Shown piece after piece: positions 54,682 through 64,000 of a stretch of 64,000 nt of DNA. The translations under genes and the position numbers were made by a program. The DNA is from an uncultured Allomuricauda sp. (GTDB taxonomy: Bacteria > Bacteroidota > Bacteroidia > Flavobacteriales > Flavobacteriaceae), in assembly GCF_947258355.1 (NCBI RefSeq), contig NZ_CAMYIC010000003.1, forward strand, positions 1 through 64,000. Reading direction: 5' to 3'. The notes beneath the pieces were generated by a model, which was given only the letters and a program-made list of their open reading frames with translations, made no database searches and was not told where the DNA came from. Positions within the stretch are counted from its first letter, which is position 1; each line of letters starts with the position of its first letter.

Positions 54682-55851
54682 TTATCGCTTTTTGGTTATT
54701 CTAGTTAATAGGTTATTAAACTTTTGGCGGGATTGCACCAAAAACAACTTTCTGGTCCATTTGAATGGTATTTGCTTATAATTATAGGCAATCTTTCTTT
54801 CAAAGTCGGGTATATTCGGGTTTTTCGCTTCTATGGTCGTATCATATAAAAAAAGCTCCTTCCCCTCTATGGACTGAAGAACGTTGTCCTCATGTGGTTT
54901 CAAAGATCTACCGAAAGACCGTATTGTCTTAAAATCCAATACTTTGGATGAGAGTAAATACTTTTGACCATGTAAAGGTTTATATCCAAATAGATCCACG
55001 CACAATTCATCATTTTCCAATCCAAGTATTTGAGGCAAGTTTTTATTCTCATAATAGGCATCGTACACCGCATTTGAGTCTTGCACTATGGAAAAATTAT
55101 ATTCCCTTTCTTTGCCAAAATCGAGCTGAACTTGGTATATGGTACTATCATTGCCCACATGTGTGCCGGCATCGCTAAAATTTGTGGTCAAGGATATCTT
55201 TGGATACAGGAAGTACCTATCTTTTTCCACCAAATAAGCAATGTTATATTTTAACCATGATTTAGGGGACCAACTCCTCACATATGCGGGTACCTGTTCG
55301 TTACTATCAATATCAGGTTCTTTTTCGTACCAGTCCATAAACCCCGTCCACTGATCTTTTGTCCATGCCTGGCCCCAAGAAGAAGCAAATTGAAAATACC
55401 AGTTATCAAAACCATCTTGATGTGGTGAAAAATTTTGGCGGGTATGTACATTGAGTTGGTGATTGTACAGTGACACTCCCCCAATGCTTGATTCTTTTGT
55501 AGAGAATGTAAGTGCCTGTTCAGCAAACAGGTAAAAATTAGGTGACACATAAAGGTCATCCTCCAGAACGATTACCGCTCCGTATTCCAAACTATAATTC
55601 CCACATTTTAAAATGTGTTGTCTTAACCCCAGATTTATTTCTTGATAAATAACCTTTTTAGTACCATGCTCCCATTGAAAGTCATTGGCTAAATCCAAAA
55701 CATGCTGGTTGTTATCGGCTTTATCAATACTAATGATCAAATCAATATCCTTATGAGTGTATTTTGCCGTTTGCAAGGAACTCAATAATCTGGTCAGTGA
55801 CCTTGGTCTGTTGTATGCGACCACCACAATGGGAATTCTCATTTCAAGCAT
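54682..55851 (-). CDS. GT-A glycosyltransferase, GNT-I-like
   Basis: A 389-aa glycosyltransferase. The N-terminal PIVVVAYNRPRSLTRLLSSL, LIISIDKADN and VIVLEDDLYVSP (metal site EDD) give the GT-A fold, with WGQAWTKDQW further on as in bacterial relatives of eukaryotic GlcNAc-transferase I. Start at 55851 (MLEM) or at the fourth codon (MRIPIVV, 55842); the first overlaps the acetyltransferase gene by 8 nt. It precedes the polymerase gene by one base. Confidence 0.83.
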   Translation of the reverse strand: MLEMRIPIVVVAYNRPRSLTRLLSSLQTAKYTHKDIDLIISIDKADNNQHVLDLANDFQWEHGTKKVIYQEINLGLRQHILKCGNYSLEYGAVIVLEDDLYVSPNFYLFAEQALTFSTKESSIGGVSLYNHQLNVHTRQNFSPHQDGFDNWYFQFASSWGQAWTKDQWTGFMDWYEKEPDIDSNEQVPAYVRSWSPKSWLKYNIAYLVEKDRYFLYPKISLTTNFSDAGTHVGNDSTIYQVQLDFGKEREYNFSIVQDSNAVYDAYYENKNLPQILGLENDELCVDLFGYKPLHGQKYLLSSKVLDFKTIRSFGRSLKPHEDNVLQSIEGKELFLYDTTIEAKNPNIPDFERKIAYNYKQIPFKWTRKLFLVQSRQKFNNLLTRITKKR

Positions 55852-56551
55852 TTTTATGATGTTCCATAAAACCTTCTATATTTCTAAAATGCGAAGCGTT
55901 ATCCTCTATCCATTTCCTACTTTTTTCCCACCACTTAAATTCCACTAAAAATGCTATTTCATCATCATTGAAACGTTTCTTTATCAGTTTTGCAGGAACA
56001 CCACCGACAATAGAATAAGGCTCTACATCCTTTGTTACCAAAGCATTGGCAGCAACTATAGCGCCATCCCCTATTTTTACACCATCCATTAATGCCACAT
56101 TGGCACCTAACCAAACATCATTGCCTATGGTAATACTGAAGCCTCCTTTATGTGGTTCGGCGAATTCTTTAAAATGTTGTTCATCTGCATATGTAAACCC
56201 CACTGGGGTCTTTAATGCAAAAAAAGATGGGTGGGTCGAAACAAATGTGGTGGATGGATGTTTGCCAAAGATGCAATTCACATTGGGGCCAATGGAACAA
56301 TATCTTCCTATACTTGTTTTAGCCAATTTAGCTCCTTCAGCCAAATAGGAGCCATACCCGATTTTTGATGAAACAATGGCACTATTTTTACCAAAAGCAT
56401 TTTTACCCTCGCACTCTACCGAAAAACCAATAAAGGCTCCTTTTTTATAGGTTATCCCTTTTGTTCTTTTGAGATGGATACGTCTATAAAAATTGGCCAT
56501 CTTGGTTAAGAGCGAACTTGAAAGCACCAATTTTTTTAACTTATTGACCAT
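55844..56551 (-). CDS. Hexapeptide-repeat O-acetyltransferase (CatB-like)
   Basis: A 235-aa left-handed beta-helix acyltransferase. Hexapeptide repeats run through about 60-180 (IGYGSYLAEGAKLAKTSIG, IGNDVWLGANVALMDGVKIG), with a catalytic-type histidine in the CIFGKHPSTTFVSTHPSF loop as in CatB-like xenobiotic/sugar acetyltransferases. It likely acetylates a sugar of the repeat unit. The end overlaps the next glycosyltransferase gene by 8 nt. Confidence 0.9.
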   Translation of the reverse strand: MVNKLKKLVLSSSLLTKMANFYRRIHLKRTKGITYKKGAFIGFSVECEGKNAFGKNSAIVSSKIGYGSYLAEGAKLAKTSIGRYCSIGPNVNCIFGKHPSTTFVSTHPSFFALKTPVGFTYADEQHFKEFAEPHKGGFSITIGNDVWLGANVALMDGVKIGDGAIVAANALVTKDVEPYSIVGGVPAKLIKKRFNDDEIAFLVEFKWWEKSRKWIEDNASHFRNIEGFMEHHKNA

Positions 56552-56593
56552 ACCTCTGGTAGTTTTTAGCTAGGAAATTTTCTCAAGGATTCC

Positions 56594-58447
56594 CTATACC
56601 GACACAGCGTTATTTTTTAAGATAGCATTGCCCCAAATGTAAGGAGATAATTCTGTCCAACATTTTTGTGCTTCGGTAAAATTATGATTTTCCTTATTCA
56701 CAATGGATGTTATCCTATCTCTTAATTGGCTTGGGTTGGATACCAGATCCGATTGTAAAAATGAATTTGAGCTGGTGGTATCCATAAACCATTCGGACAG
56801 ATCGTTCTGCATCCAGTCCACAATTGGAGAGCTAAATCCTATTTTTGATTTTCTCCACGTTACTTCCTTGGGCAAATATGGGTCCAGAGCGTCCCTCACA
56901 ATCCGTTTGGTGTACCCATTTCCAATCTTACTTGAATAAGGCAACGAATTCACAAAACTTACGATTCGATGATCCATAAATGGCATCCGAATTTCCACAC
57001 TATTGATCATAGCGTACCTATCGTAATTGCGCAATAAAGTTGGTAAAATATTCTCATGGAACATGGCATAGAGATACTGGGACAGGTTGTCCAGTTTTTT
57101 AAAATTGGGATGGTTATTATCCACGGACGGCATTTTTTTGCCCAAAACCTTTTTACCAGTCTTTCTGATCATGTAATCGCGATACAGTTTCCAGTTACCT
57201 ACCCTGTCATACTGTACCTTATCCTCATTTATGGAACCTTGGTAAATATTCAGGATATCTTTTGTATTCTTTACATTGAACCTTGCATCCCAAAGGCTCT
57301 CCAAAGTACCTTGTTGATAACCGCTCAACAGCTCATCCGCTCCATGACCATCCAATGTTACCGTGGTTCCATTTTCCTTAACAGCCCCGTACAGCATGAT
57401 CATTGGTAATGGGGATGTGATATACAAGTCTTCGAACAAATAGAAATAATGTTCAAGCTTATCCCAATGTTTCAAAGGATCAATATCCACGAATGTGGCT
57501 CCTATACCCAAATGATCCGTAACCATTTTTGCATAGTGGGATTCATCCAAAGGGGTTCCTGGAAAAGATGCCACAAATGCATGTTGCCAATCGTCCGAGT
57601 AGCTATTGTTGTTTTTTGCCAAGTTCGCCATGGCAGCAATAGTAGCGCTACTGTCCAAGCCCCCACTCAACGCAGTACCAATGGTTACATCGGAACGCAT
57701 GCGAAGTTTACAGGAATCCATGAAAAGCTCCCTGAATTGCTCCACCTGCTCCTCATACGTTTTGGGGACATCGACCAAATGGTCCAAAGTGTTCCAATAA
57801 CGATATATTTTTAACTCCCCGCCTTCATAATGTCCACTATGTCCTGCTGGAAAACGCTTGATTCCTTTTACAAGACATTTTTCGGTAGCCTCGTAAAAGA
57901 ATATGTTCTTCTTCATCCAGTGAAAGTGATCGGAAACCTCCAATCGGTCCATAAATGGGAAAATGGCCTTCATTTCAGAAGCAAAAACAAACTTGCCGTT
58001 TATGTTTGCATAAAACAAAGGTTTCTTTCCATACCTATCACGCGACATAAAGAGCTTCTTTTCTTCCGCGTCCCAAATTCCAAAGGCCCACATGCCATTG
58101 AATTTTAAGACGCAGTCTTCTCCCCACTGAATATATGATTTCAACAAAACCTCGGTATCCGAAGAAGACTTGAACGTATGCCCCAACTGCTCCAGCTCCT
58201 TTTTTATTTCCAAGAAATTGTAGATCTCCCCATTAAAAATAATGGCATACCGTTTACTTTCATGAATCATGGGTTGGCTACCATTTTCAGATATATCCAA
58301 AATAGAAAGTCTTCTATGCCCTAAAGAGACATCCTCCGAAATATGTTCAATACCATAACTATCCGGACCACGATGTGTTAGCGTATCCAGAGCTTGTTTA
58401 AATAAACCCTGATCTGAAAAAGGCACCGTTCCTAATATTCCGCACAT
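56594..58447 (-). CDS. Asparagine-synthase-like glutamine-dependent amidotransferase
   Basis: A 617-aa AsnB-family enzyme. The N-terminal glutaminase begins at catalytic C2 (MCGILG), and the synthase domain has the ATP-binding SGGLDSS motif (about 258-264). In polysaccharide loci such proteins (for example WbpS of Pseudomonas) are linked to amidation of uronic acids; here the uronates from WecC or Ugd are candidate targets. It may instead be a true asparagine synthetase that happens to lie here. It is embedded in the operon with 42 nt to the acetyltransferase gene. Confidence 0.9.
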   Translation of the reverse strand: MCGILGTVPFSDQGLFKQALDTLTHRGPDSYGIEHISEDVSLGHRRLSILDISENGSQPMIHESKRYAIIFNGEIYNFLEIKKELEQLGHTFKSSSDTEVLLKSYIQWGEDCVLKFNGMWAFGIWDAEEKKLFMSRDRYGKKPLFYANINGKFVFASEMKAIFPFMDRLEVSDHFHWMKKNIFFYEATEKCLVKGIKRFPAGHSGHYEGGELKIYRYWNTLDHLVDVPKTYEEQVEQFRELFMDSCKLRMRSDVTIGTALSGGLDSSATIAAMANLAKNNNSYSDDWQHAFVASFPGTPLDESHYAKMVTDHLGIGATFVDIDPLKHWDKLEHYFYLFEDLYITSPLPMIMLYGAVKENGTTVTLDGHGADELLSGYQQGTLESLWDARFNVKNTKDILNIYQGSINEDKVQYDRVGNWKLYRDYMIRKTGKKVLGKKMPSVDNNHPNFKKLDNLSQYLYAMFHENILPTLLRNYDRYAMINSVEIRMPFMDHRIVSFVNSLPYSSKIGNGYTKRIVRDALDPYLPKEVTWRKSKIGFSSPIVDWMQNDLSEWFMDTTSSNSFLQSDLVSNPSQLRDRITSIVNKENHNFTEAQKCWTELSPYIWGNAILKNNAVSV

Positions 58448-58576
58448 TATATTCTAGTTTTGTTGATTGGTTGCTACATTATGTTGTCGTCTCCGAACAT
58501 TTTATACCATGGAGATAATAAAAAAACTCAAATTATGGACAAAAATTGCCCTTTATGATTCTATCCCAATGTGCTG

Positions 58577-59902
58577 TTAGACAATTTTTCCATCCTTAAA
58601 AACCTGAACGAAAAACAATGCTCTGAGCATCATAAAGAATGAATTTCTTGTTTTATTGAAAAATACCGGTGCCAAAACCGATGCCACAAACTGGGAAATC
58701 AAAGTCGCATAAGCTGCACCCATTATCCCCATTCTGGGTATCATTATCACATTTAAAACGATATTGGCTACCATGCCCATACCAAGGCATATAATATTAT
58801 ATGCTTGATAATTTTCACTGATGAACCATTTTTGGTTGGCCACACCCAAAAATACAAACACACTACCTAAAATATGTATGTTCAAAACTCCTGCAGAACG
58901 TTGAAAAGCCTCGCCATACAAAAGGTTAATCATCCAATCGCTCAATGTTAGTACAGGTAATATGATGACCACACCCAGAACCACCATTAAATTATACAAT
59001 CGCTGCAAACGATCTTTGTATAGGGTATCGTCTTTTAACTTTGCATTGATGATTGCCGGAAACAGCGAACTACAAATTATTGTTGGGATAAAGTACCATG
59101 CCTCACTAAGCCTAACCGCTGCCGAATATTGTCCTACTTCACCGTTCCCCAGATATTCCTTTATCATCACCTGATCTATCTTCATATAAATGGAAACAAT
59201 GATACCACTCAAGATTAAAGGCCAAGCATCTTTTAGAAGGTCCTTTGCCATCTTCCAGGAAAATTTCCATTTCAGCAAGGACTCCCCAGACTTTTTATAG
59301 AACCAAATCAGCCCAGTCACCAAAAAAATGACATCGAAGGCAAGTACATAAACAAAATAGATCAACGAATAGTTGCCCAATATCAAATAAACCTTCAGCA
59401 GCGCAGAGATGATTACACCGACCAATCCCGCAATGGCATAGAATTTACTCTTTACCTGACTATGAAAATAAGATGCGATGACATTAAAACTATTAATGAA
59501 AGTGAGCAGTCCCAGAATAATAATGATCTTATTTGTTAGGGGTTCATTATCATTGTAATAAATGCTGATGATCAATATCAACATGATAATTGTAGAACCT
59601 AAGGTCTGTAAACCAAAAGATGAACCTAAGATGAGATTTCTATTATCTTGATTTTTTACCAGTTCCCTTATAATTATATCATTGAGTCCCAAAGAGGAAA
59701 GTGCTGCAAAAATACCCACAAAACTTTGGGCATAGCTCAATATTCCGAACTGCTCCGGTCCGAGATAGCGGGTGACCCAAACTCCAACGCTCAGAGCTAT
59801 CAATAGACGTAGTACCTTCTCGCCCATTAACCAAGAGGTGTTTTTGAGGTACCTGGCAAATCCCGAGTTTTTGCTTAATAATGTTTTGAGCTTGGCTATC
59901 AA
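58577..59902 (-). CDS. Wzx-type flippase
   Basis: A 441-aa polysaccharide transporter of the MATE/MOP fold, with about 12-14 spans and the family opening YLGPEQFGILSYAQS after the first helix. It would flip the undecaprenyl-linked repeat unit across the inner membrane, ahead of the Wzy-like polymerase at 53505. The start appears to be TTG at 59902 (MIAKLKTLL); no ATG exists upstream in frame, and the next ATG would cut off part of the first helix region. Confidence 0.92.
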   Translation of the reverse strand: MIAKLKTLLSKNSGFARYLKNTSWLMGEKVLRLLIALSVGVWVTRYLGPEQFGILSYAQSFVGIFAALSSLGLNDIIIRELVKNQDNRNLILGSSFGLQTLGSTIIMLILIISIYYNDNEPLTNKIIIILGLLTFINSFNVIASYFHSQVKSKFYAIAGLVGVIISALLKVYLILGNYSLIYFVYVLAFDVIFLVTGLIWFYKKSGESLLKWKFSWKMAKDLLKDAWPLILSGIIVSIYMKIDQVMIKEYLGNGEVGQYSAAVRLSEAWYFIPTIICSSLFPAIINAKLKDDTLYKDRLQRLYNLMVVLGVVIILPVLTLSDWMINLLYGEAFQRSAGVLNIHILGSVFVFLGVANQKWFISENYQAYNIICLGMGMVANIVLNVIMIPRMGIMGAAYATLISQFVASVLAPVFFNKTRNSFFMMLRALFFVQVFKDGKIV

Positions 59903-59946
59903 GTCGATGTAATGAGGTTAATTATTTAGGTTTACCAATCTACTCC

Positions 59947-61032
59947 CTACTGAAGATAATAATCATACATAAGGGATAGTCCTTTATTAATTTCAACCTT
60001 ATGTGTCCAGCCCAATTGATTAAGTTTAGTGACATCGGTCCGCTTTTCCATGGTGCCATCCGGTTTATCCGTATTGAAAACAAATTCTCCTTTGAAACCA
60101 ATAAGTTCCTTAATCAAATTTGCCAACTCGGCAATGGAAACGTCCAATCCCGTACCAATATTGATGTGGGTGTTTCTAATTTCGGGTTGATCGTTTTTGT
60201 AGGTGTCGGTAAAATTCCTGTTCTCCATTAAAAAGACACAGGCATCTGCCATATCCTCAGACCAAAGGAACTCTCTACGAGGTTTACCACTACCCCAAAT
60301 CTCCACGGTTACCTTTTCTTCACTTACTTTATCAACACCGTATTTTTTAAGGACGGCCAGCTTGGATTCTTTTGAAGATGAACCTGAATTGTTCTCAATG
60401 GGCAATCGGTTCAAATCTTCATCAATCAACTTCCAATTGTTCTCTTCCAAAGCTTTTCCCAAATGTATTTTACGGATCAATGCAGGTAGTACATGGGATT
60501 TTTCCAGGTCAAAATTGTCATTGGGACCATATAGATTCGTGGGCATTACGGAAATGAAATTTGTTCCGTACTGTAAATTATAGCTTTCGCAAAGTTTTAT
60601 CCCTGCAATTTTAGCTATTGCGTATGGTTCATTGGTATATTCCAAAACATCGGTCAGCAAGTACTCTTCCTTCATGGGCTGCGGACATTTTTTTGGATAG
60701 ATGCAAGTACTGCCCAAAAACATCAATTTTTTTACACCATGAAGATAACTTTGGTGAACCACATTGTTCTGTATCATTAGATTATCGTAGATAAATTCCG
60801 CCCGATAGGTATTATTTGCAACGATACCACCAACTTTGGCTGCTGCCAAGAACACATACTCCGGCTTTTCCTCTTCAAAAAAATTTGCGACAGCTATAGC
60901 ATCCGTCAAATCCAATTGAGCGTGTGCTCTAACAATTATATTGCCATATCCTTTTGATTGCAAGTTTTTTACTAGAGCACTACCCACCAATCCTCTATGA
61001 CCAGCCACATAAATTTTTGCGTCTAACTTCAT
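59947..61032 (-). CDS. fcl: GDP-L-fucose synthase
   Basis: A 361-aa bifunctional 3,5-epimerase/4-reductase producing GDP-L-fucose. The NADP motif GHRGLVGSAL, catalytic Y..K in EPYAIAKIAG, and FLGSTCIYPKKCPQPMKE mark Fcl/WcaG. A charged insertion at about 205-240 (rich in Ser, Glu and Lys) makes it longer than the E. coli enzyme, as in other Bacteroidota. It follows gmd by one base, so both steps from GDP-mannose are together. Confidence 0.95.
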   Translation of the reverse strand: MKLDAKIYVAGHRGLVGSALVKNLQSKGYGNIIVRAHAQLDLTDAIAVANFFEEEKPEYVFLAAAKVGGIVANNTYRAEFIYDNLMIQNNVVHQSYLHGVKKLMFLGSTCIYPKKCPQPMKEEYLLTDVLEYTNEPYAIAKIAGIKLCESYNLQYGTNFISVMPTNLYGPNDNFDLEKSHVLPALIRKIHLGKALEENNWKLIDEDLNRLPIENNSGSSSKESKLAVLKKYGVDKVSEEKVTVEIWGSGKPRREFLWSEDMADACVFLMENRNFTDTYKNDQPEIRNTHINIGTGLDVSIAELANLIKELIGFKGEFVFNTDKPDGTMEKRTDVTKLNQLGWTHKVEINKGLSLMYDYYLQ

Positions 61033-61033
61033 G

Positions 61034-62158
61034 TTATTCGAAATAGTTGAGGATGCGATAGCCTCCGTCCTTAAGGTACTGTTCCTTTTGCATCAACTTT
61101 AGATCGCTTTGCATCATATCCTTTATAAGGCCCTGTAGATCATATTCGGGTTTCCATCCCAGCTTTGTATTGGCCTTGGTAGGATCACCTATCAAAAGGT
61201 CTACCTCTGTTGGTCTAAAGTATTGAGGATCGACTGCCAGTACTTCCTTACCTATTTCCAATTGAAATTCCGGATTATGACAAGCTTTTACATAAGCCTT
61301 TTCATCCACGCCTTCTCCCTTGAACTCCAATTCGATACCTACCTCATTGAAACTCATTCGGACGAATTCGCGTACGGGAGTAGTTTTTCCTGTGGCAATT
61401 ACCCAATCTTCAGGTTCGTCTGCCTGTAAAATCATCCACATCATTCGAACGTAATCCTTTGCATGTCCCCAGTCTCTTTGTGCATCCAAATTCCCGAGAT
61501 AGAATTTATCCTGTAACCCAAGCGCTATACGAGCAGTGGCTCTGGTAATTTTACGTGTTACAAAAGTCTCCCCACGTATCGGAGATTCGTGGTTAAAAAG
61601 GATACCGTTGCAGGCGTACATATTATATGCTTCCCGATAGTTCACTGTAATCCAATACGCATACATTTTTGCTACAGCATAAGGACTACGAGGATAAAAA
61701 GGTGTTGTTTCGCTTTGGGGCACTTCTTGGACTTTTCCATAAAGTTCTGAAGTAGATGCCTGATAAATTCTTGTTTTATCTCCAAGACCCAACATACGCA
61801 CGGCATCCAACACCCTAAGAGTTCCTAGTCCATCTGCATTCCCAGTGTATTCCGGAGTTTCAAAACTAACATGAACGTGGCTCATGGCAGCTAGGTTGTA
61901 TATTTCGTCGGGTTGGATTTCCTGTATCAAACGGATTAGATTGGTACTATCCGTCATATCTCCATAATGGAGGATAAATTTGCGATTTTCTACATGTGGA
62001 TCTTGATATAAGTGATCTATGCGATCAGTGTTGAAAAGGGAAGAACGTCTTTTTAACCCATGTACTTCGTATCCTTTTTTTAAAAGAAATTCACTAAGAT
62101 AGGCGCCATCTTGTCCGGTCACCCCAGTAATCAATGCTTTTTTTGCCACGGTTTTCAT
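61034..62158 (-). CDS. gmd: GDP-mannose 4,6-dehydratase
   Basis: A 374-aa enzyme converting GDP-mannose to the 4-keto-6-deoxy sugar. [12 protein letters not shown], the Y..K pair in [12 protein letters not shown], and the [15 protein letters not shown] block are Gmd hallmarks. It is the first gene of the long operon running to 44162. No promoter could be assigned with confidence in the 167-nt gap before it. Confidence 0.96.
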   Translation of the reverse strand: MKTVAKKALITGVTGQDGAYLSEFLLKKGYEVHGLKRRSSLFNTDRIDHLYQDPHVENRKFILHYGDMTDSTNLIRLIQEIQPDEIYNLAAMSHVHVSFETPEYTGNADGLGTLRVLDAVRMLGLGDKTRIYQASTSELYGKVQEVPQSETTPFYPRSPYAVAKMYAYWITVNYREAYNMYACNGILFNHESPIRGETFVTRKITRATARIALGLQDKFYLGNLDAQRDWGHAKDYVRMMWMILQADEPEDWVIATGKTTPVREFVRMSFNEVGIELEFKGEGVDEKAYVKACHNPEFQLEIGKEVLAVDPQYFRPTEVDLLIGDPTKANTKLGWKPEYDLQGLIKDMMQSDLKLMQKEQYLKDGGYRILNYFE

Positions 62159-62277
62159 ATTTTATTACAAAGATGTGTATTAAACCACAGTTTGCAAGTA
62201 ATATTATATGAAATGCGTTTTTTTATGGATAGGGGGTTTTATTGGGCAAGAAATTAACCCCAAAAATAGGTTAAAAT

Positions 62278-62310
62278 GAAAAGGGGGCTGTACAGCCCCC
62301 TTGAATATCA
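62278..62310 (-). terminator. Terminator of the beta-helix gene
   Basis: A perfect 22-bp palindrome (62281-62302, nine or ten base pairs when folded) of mostly G and C, followed on the - strand by TTCATTTT. It lies between the beta-helix gene and gmd, so the polysaccharide operon needs its own promoter. Confidence 0.8.
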
Positions 62311-62325
62311 TTTTCAAAATATTTA

Positions 62326-64000
62326 TTACTCTACAGTAATTGGATTACCACTGGCATCCGTACTATTAACTACTTGTACAGATTGAGACCCTCCCAATAC
62401 TGTTATTGCGTTAGTGCCATTTGCTCCTACCAAACTACTGTTACTTATCGAGTTTGAACTGTCAAAACTTCCTCTTAAATACCCGAATGGCCTAGATGAT
62501 GAACCATTGGAGTAAGCTACATCTACATTATTTATGGTAACTCCAACGACGCTTACACCGTTACTTGCGATAACTCCGTTGATACCATTTGGAGAGCCCA
62601 TATCCACATTAATGGAATTGTTGGTAAAGTTAACATACCCTTGTGTTCCACTATTTTGCGAGAACCTCAAAGCACCAACATCAATACCCTGTGAAGCAGT
62701 GAAATTGAACAAGTTTCCATCAACATCGATTGGTTGATTGTTAACCGGACGATATTGGTACATGGCATTTACATAACAGTTGTTGAATGTGTTGTTTGTA
62801 ACCTGAATATTCTGCAAGGCTCCATTGTATGAGCTCGTATTAGATCCTAATCTAACTCCACCATAGTTACCCGTACTCTCCATTGTGAATGTATTGTTGG
62901 TAATTATAGCATCGTTGACCTCGGTCATAGAAAGTAGATAATAATGGGCATCATTTCCGGGAACTGTACGGATTACGTTGTCGTGTACTCGAATGTTCTG
63001 AATCAAATTACTGCTCTGGGTGCTAAAAAAGTCAATCATAGTACCCATTTGTTGAGCTGAATTGAACAAAGATTCAGGTATCTCCTCAAAATAACTGTTT
63101 TTAATTTCCACGTTGGAAACACAAGCCTTAATAGCCCTTCTTGTACAATACCTGTAATCCTCATTGTCAAAAGTAAAGGAACTATTATGATCTAGGCTAC
63201 CTCCACCTTGAATTGCATAGAAAGCTTCTGCATCGTCACCAATAATGTTGGTTACTACATTGTTTTTGTGTACCACTTGAAAAGGATCTCCGTAGTTAAT
63301 TCCAGAAACGGAGTACCACCATGCTTTGGATATACCTGCAGGGGCATTGTTGTAGTTGCCATCCCCCTGTGCTACAATTCTATCAATTACACAGTTTGAG
63401 AACTCTCCATACTTAAAGCCAGAGGAAGATGCATTGATAGAGAACCTAAAAGCAACCGCTCTATATGTTGAAGATGCATAAAAGTCATGCACATAAAGAT
63501 TATGGAATACAAAGTGATTTTGTCCATGAAGATAGAAAAGTCTACCATAAGTATCCGTACCATCGAATTCACCGTTATAAATAGTAGGAGATAAATTGGT
63601 GATATCAAAAACAGCATCTACGGAAACTTGACCCGTATTAAAATTAGCAGCACTGGTAACTTTAACCACAGAACCAAACATGTTCCAATCCAAGGTACCA
63701 GACCTTCTATAATTTGTAGGTCTATTTTTAATGTAAGAACCATTTTCCGCACCTACAGCCAACTGAACGTTATTGATCATGGCATCTATCGCAGCAGTAT
63801 CATCCTGACCATCATTCGAAATTGCTCCAAATGTTTCCGCACTTACCCTTGAGGCAGTATATACCTCGCTAAAGGTTACAGAAGGCGCGAAAGCCTGTTT
63901 GTAGGTGTTTTCTATATAAGCACCATTCAGGTCTATGTTTGACCCTGAAATCACACCACCAGCTGGCTCAATGGTTTGTTCCGCTGCAAATGTACATCCA
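62326..64000 (-). CDS. Secreted right-handed beta-helix protein (pectate-lyase-like), 5' end outside the window
   Basis: The frame stays open to the window edge, so at least 558 codons are seen and the true start is beyond 64000. TFGAISNDGQDDTAAIDAMI near the beginning is the opening of a pectate-lyase-type (PF12708) beta-helix; after it come many short N- and V/I-rich strands with asparagine ladders (for example NVIRTVPGND and ITNNTFTMES). It carries no catalytic motif that I can name. It might cut or bind a polysaccharide, perhaps the one made next door. The C-terminal end at 62326 is complete. Confidence 0.8.
   Translation of the reverse strand, partial: GCTFAAEQTIEPAGGVISGSNIDLNGAYIENTYKQAFAPSVTFSEVYTASRVSAETFGAISNDGQDDTAAIDAMINNVQLAVGAENGSYIKNRPTNYRRSGTLDWNMFGSVVKVTSAANFNTGQVSVDAVFDITNLSPTIYNGEFDGTDTYGRLFYLHGQNHFVFHNLYVHDFYASSTYRAVAFRFSINASSSGFKYGEFSNCVIDRIVAQGDGNYNNAPAGISKAWWYSVSGINYGDPFQVVHKNNVVTNIIGDDAEAFYAIQGGGSLDHNSSFTFDNEDYRYCTRRAIKACVSNVEIKNSYFEEIPESLFNSAQQMGTMIDFFSTQSSNLIQNIRVHDNVIRTVPGNDAHYYLLSMTEVNDAIITNNTFTMESTGNYGGVRLGSNTSSYNGALQNIQVTNNTFNNCYVNAMYQYRPVNNQPIDVDGNLFNFTASQGIDVGALRFSQNSGTQGYVNFTNNSINVDMGSPNGINGVIASNGVSVVGVTINNVDVAYSNGSSSRPFGYLRGSFDSSNSISNSSLVGANGTNAITVLGGSQSVQVVNSTDASGNPITVE

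Noticed and set aside
62261-62268. TATTTTTG on the - strand as the gmd promoter
   Set aside because: It fits the -7 box but no TTG lies at the right distance, where the terminator palindrome sits instead.
1-64000. CRISPR arrays, prophage, complete insertion sequences
   Set aside because: No regularly spaced long repeats, phage structural genes or transposase catalytic domains were seen; the only transposase-like protein is the InsA-like DNA-binding protein at 11859.

Overview
The window reads as chromosomal DNA of a member of the Bacteroidota, family Flavobacteriaceae, probably a marine Muricauda/Allomuricauda-like organism (the family call rests on gene content, the genus is a guess). Reasons: gliding-motility ABC genes gldF and gldG, promoter boxes of the Bacteroidota type (TTG, about 20 nt, TAnnTTTG), almost no Shine-Dalgarno sequences, short S21 protein, DUF4212/VC_2705-type acetate symporter and a Wzy-type surface polysaccharide locus of flavobacterial layout. 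No prophage, CRISPR array or intact insertion sequence was seen.

Region 1 (1-12.3 kb): tRNA-Met, two tiny membrane proteins, then an acetate uptake and activation module. It holds a cNMP/CBS/DUF294 protein with a DnaQ-like exonuclease (+ strand), and on the - strand acetyl-CoA synthetase, a response regulator, a histidine kinase fused to a sodium/solute-symporter domain, a DUF3311-like small protein, the acetate-type symporter with its DUF4212 subunit, an outer-membrane porin, and a zinc-ribbon/HTH protein resembling the N-terminal half of an IS1-type transposase.

Region 2 (12.3-23.7 kb): housekeeping genes: purC, phoH, SAM hydroxide adenosyltransferase, a small monooxygenase-fold protein, gldF, gldG, dnaN, a secreted lipoprotein with a thioester-domain-like motif pair, a CapK-like adenylating enzyme, a DUF4870 protein and mnmE.

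Region 3 (23.7-34 kb): the most unusual part. A divergent ribosomal protein S21, a NYN-nuclease/LOTUS protein and a divergent RpoD-type sigma factor form one compact operon, with a strong Shine-Dalgarno sequence between the first two. Next comes a redox-disulfide protein, a DUF318 permease and an exported acetolactate-decarboxylase-like protein behind two palindromic operators; then an M1 peptidase lipoprotein, two hypotheticals, and a response regulator/histidine kinase pair whose upstream region carries five regularly spaced TTAA-type repeats.

Region 4 (34-62.2 kb): a surface polysaccharide locus. CpsB phosphatase, Wzc kinase, Wza exporter, CapD dehydratase and an aminotransferase lie in the left part; a UDP-glucuronate epimerase and Ugd in the middle; then a long - strand operon from gmd down to a WbuB-like transferase makes GDP-L-fucose, UDP-ManNAcA and UDP-L-FucNAc, and carries flippase, polymerase, glycosyltransferases, an acetyltransferase and an asparagine-synthase-like amidating enzyme. 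The initiating phosphoglycosyltransferase is not in view. The window ends inside a secreted beta-helix protein (62.3-64 kb), whose 5' end is cut off.
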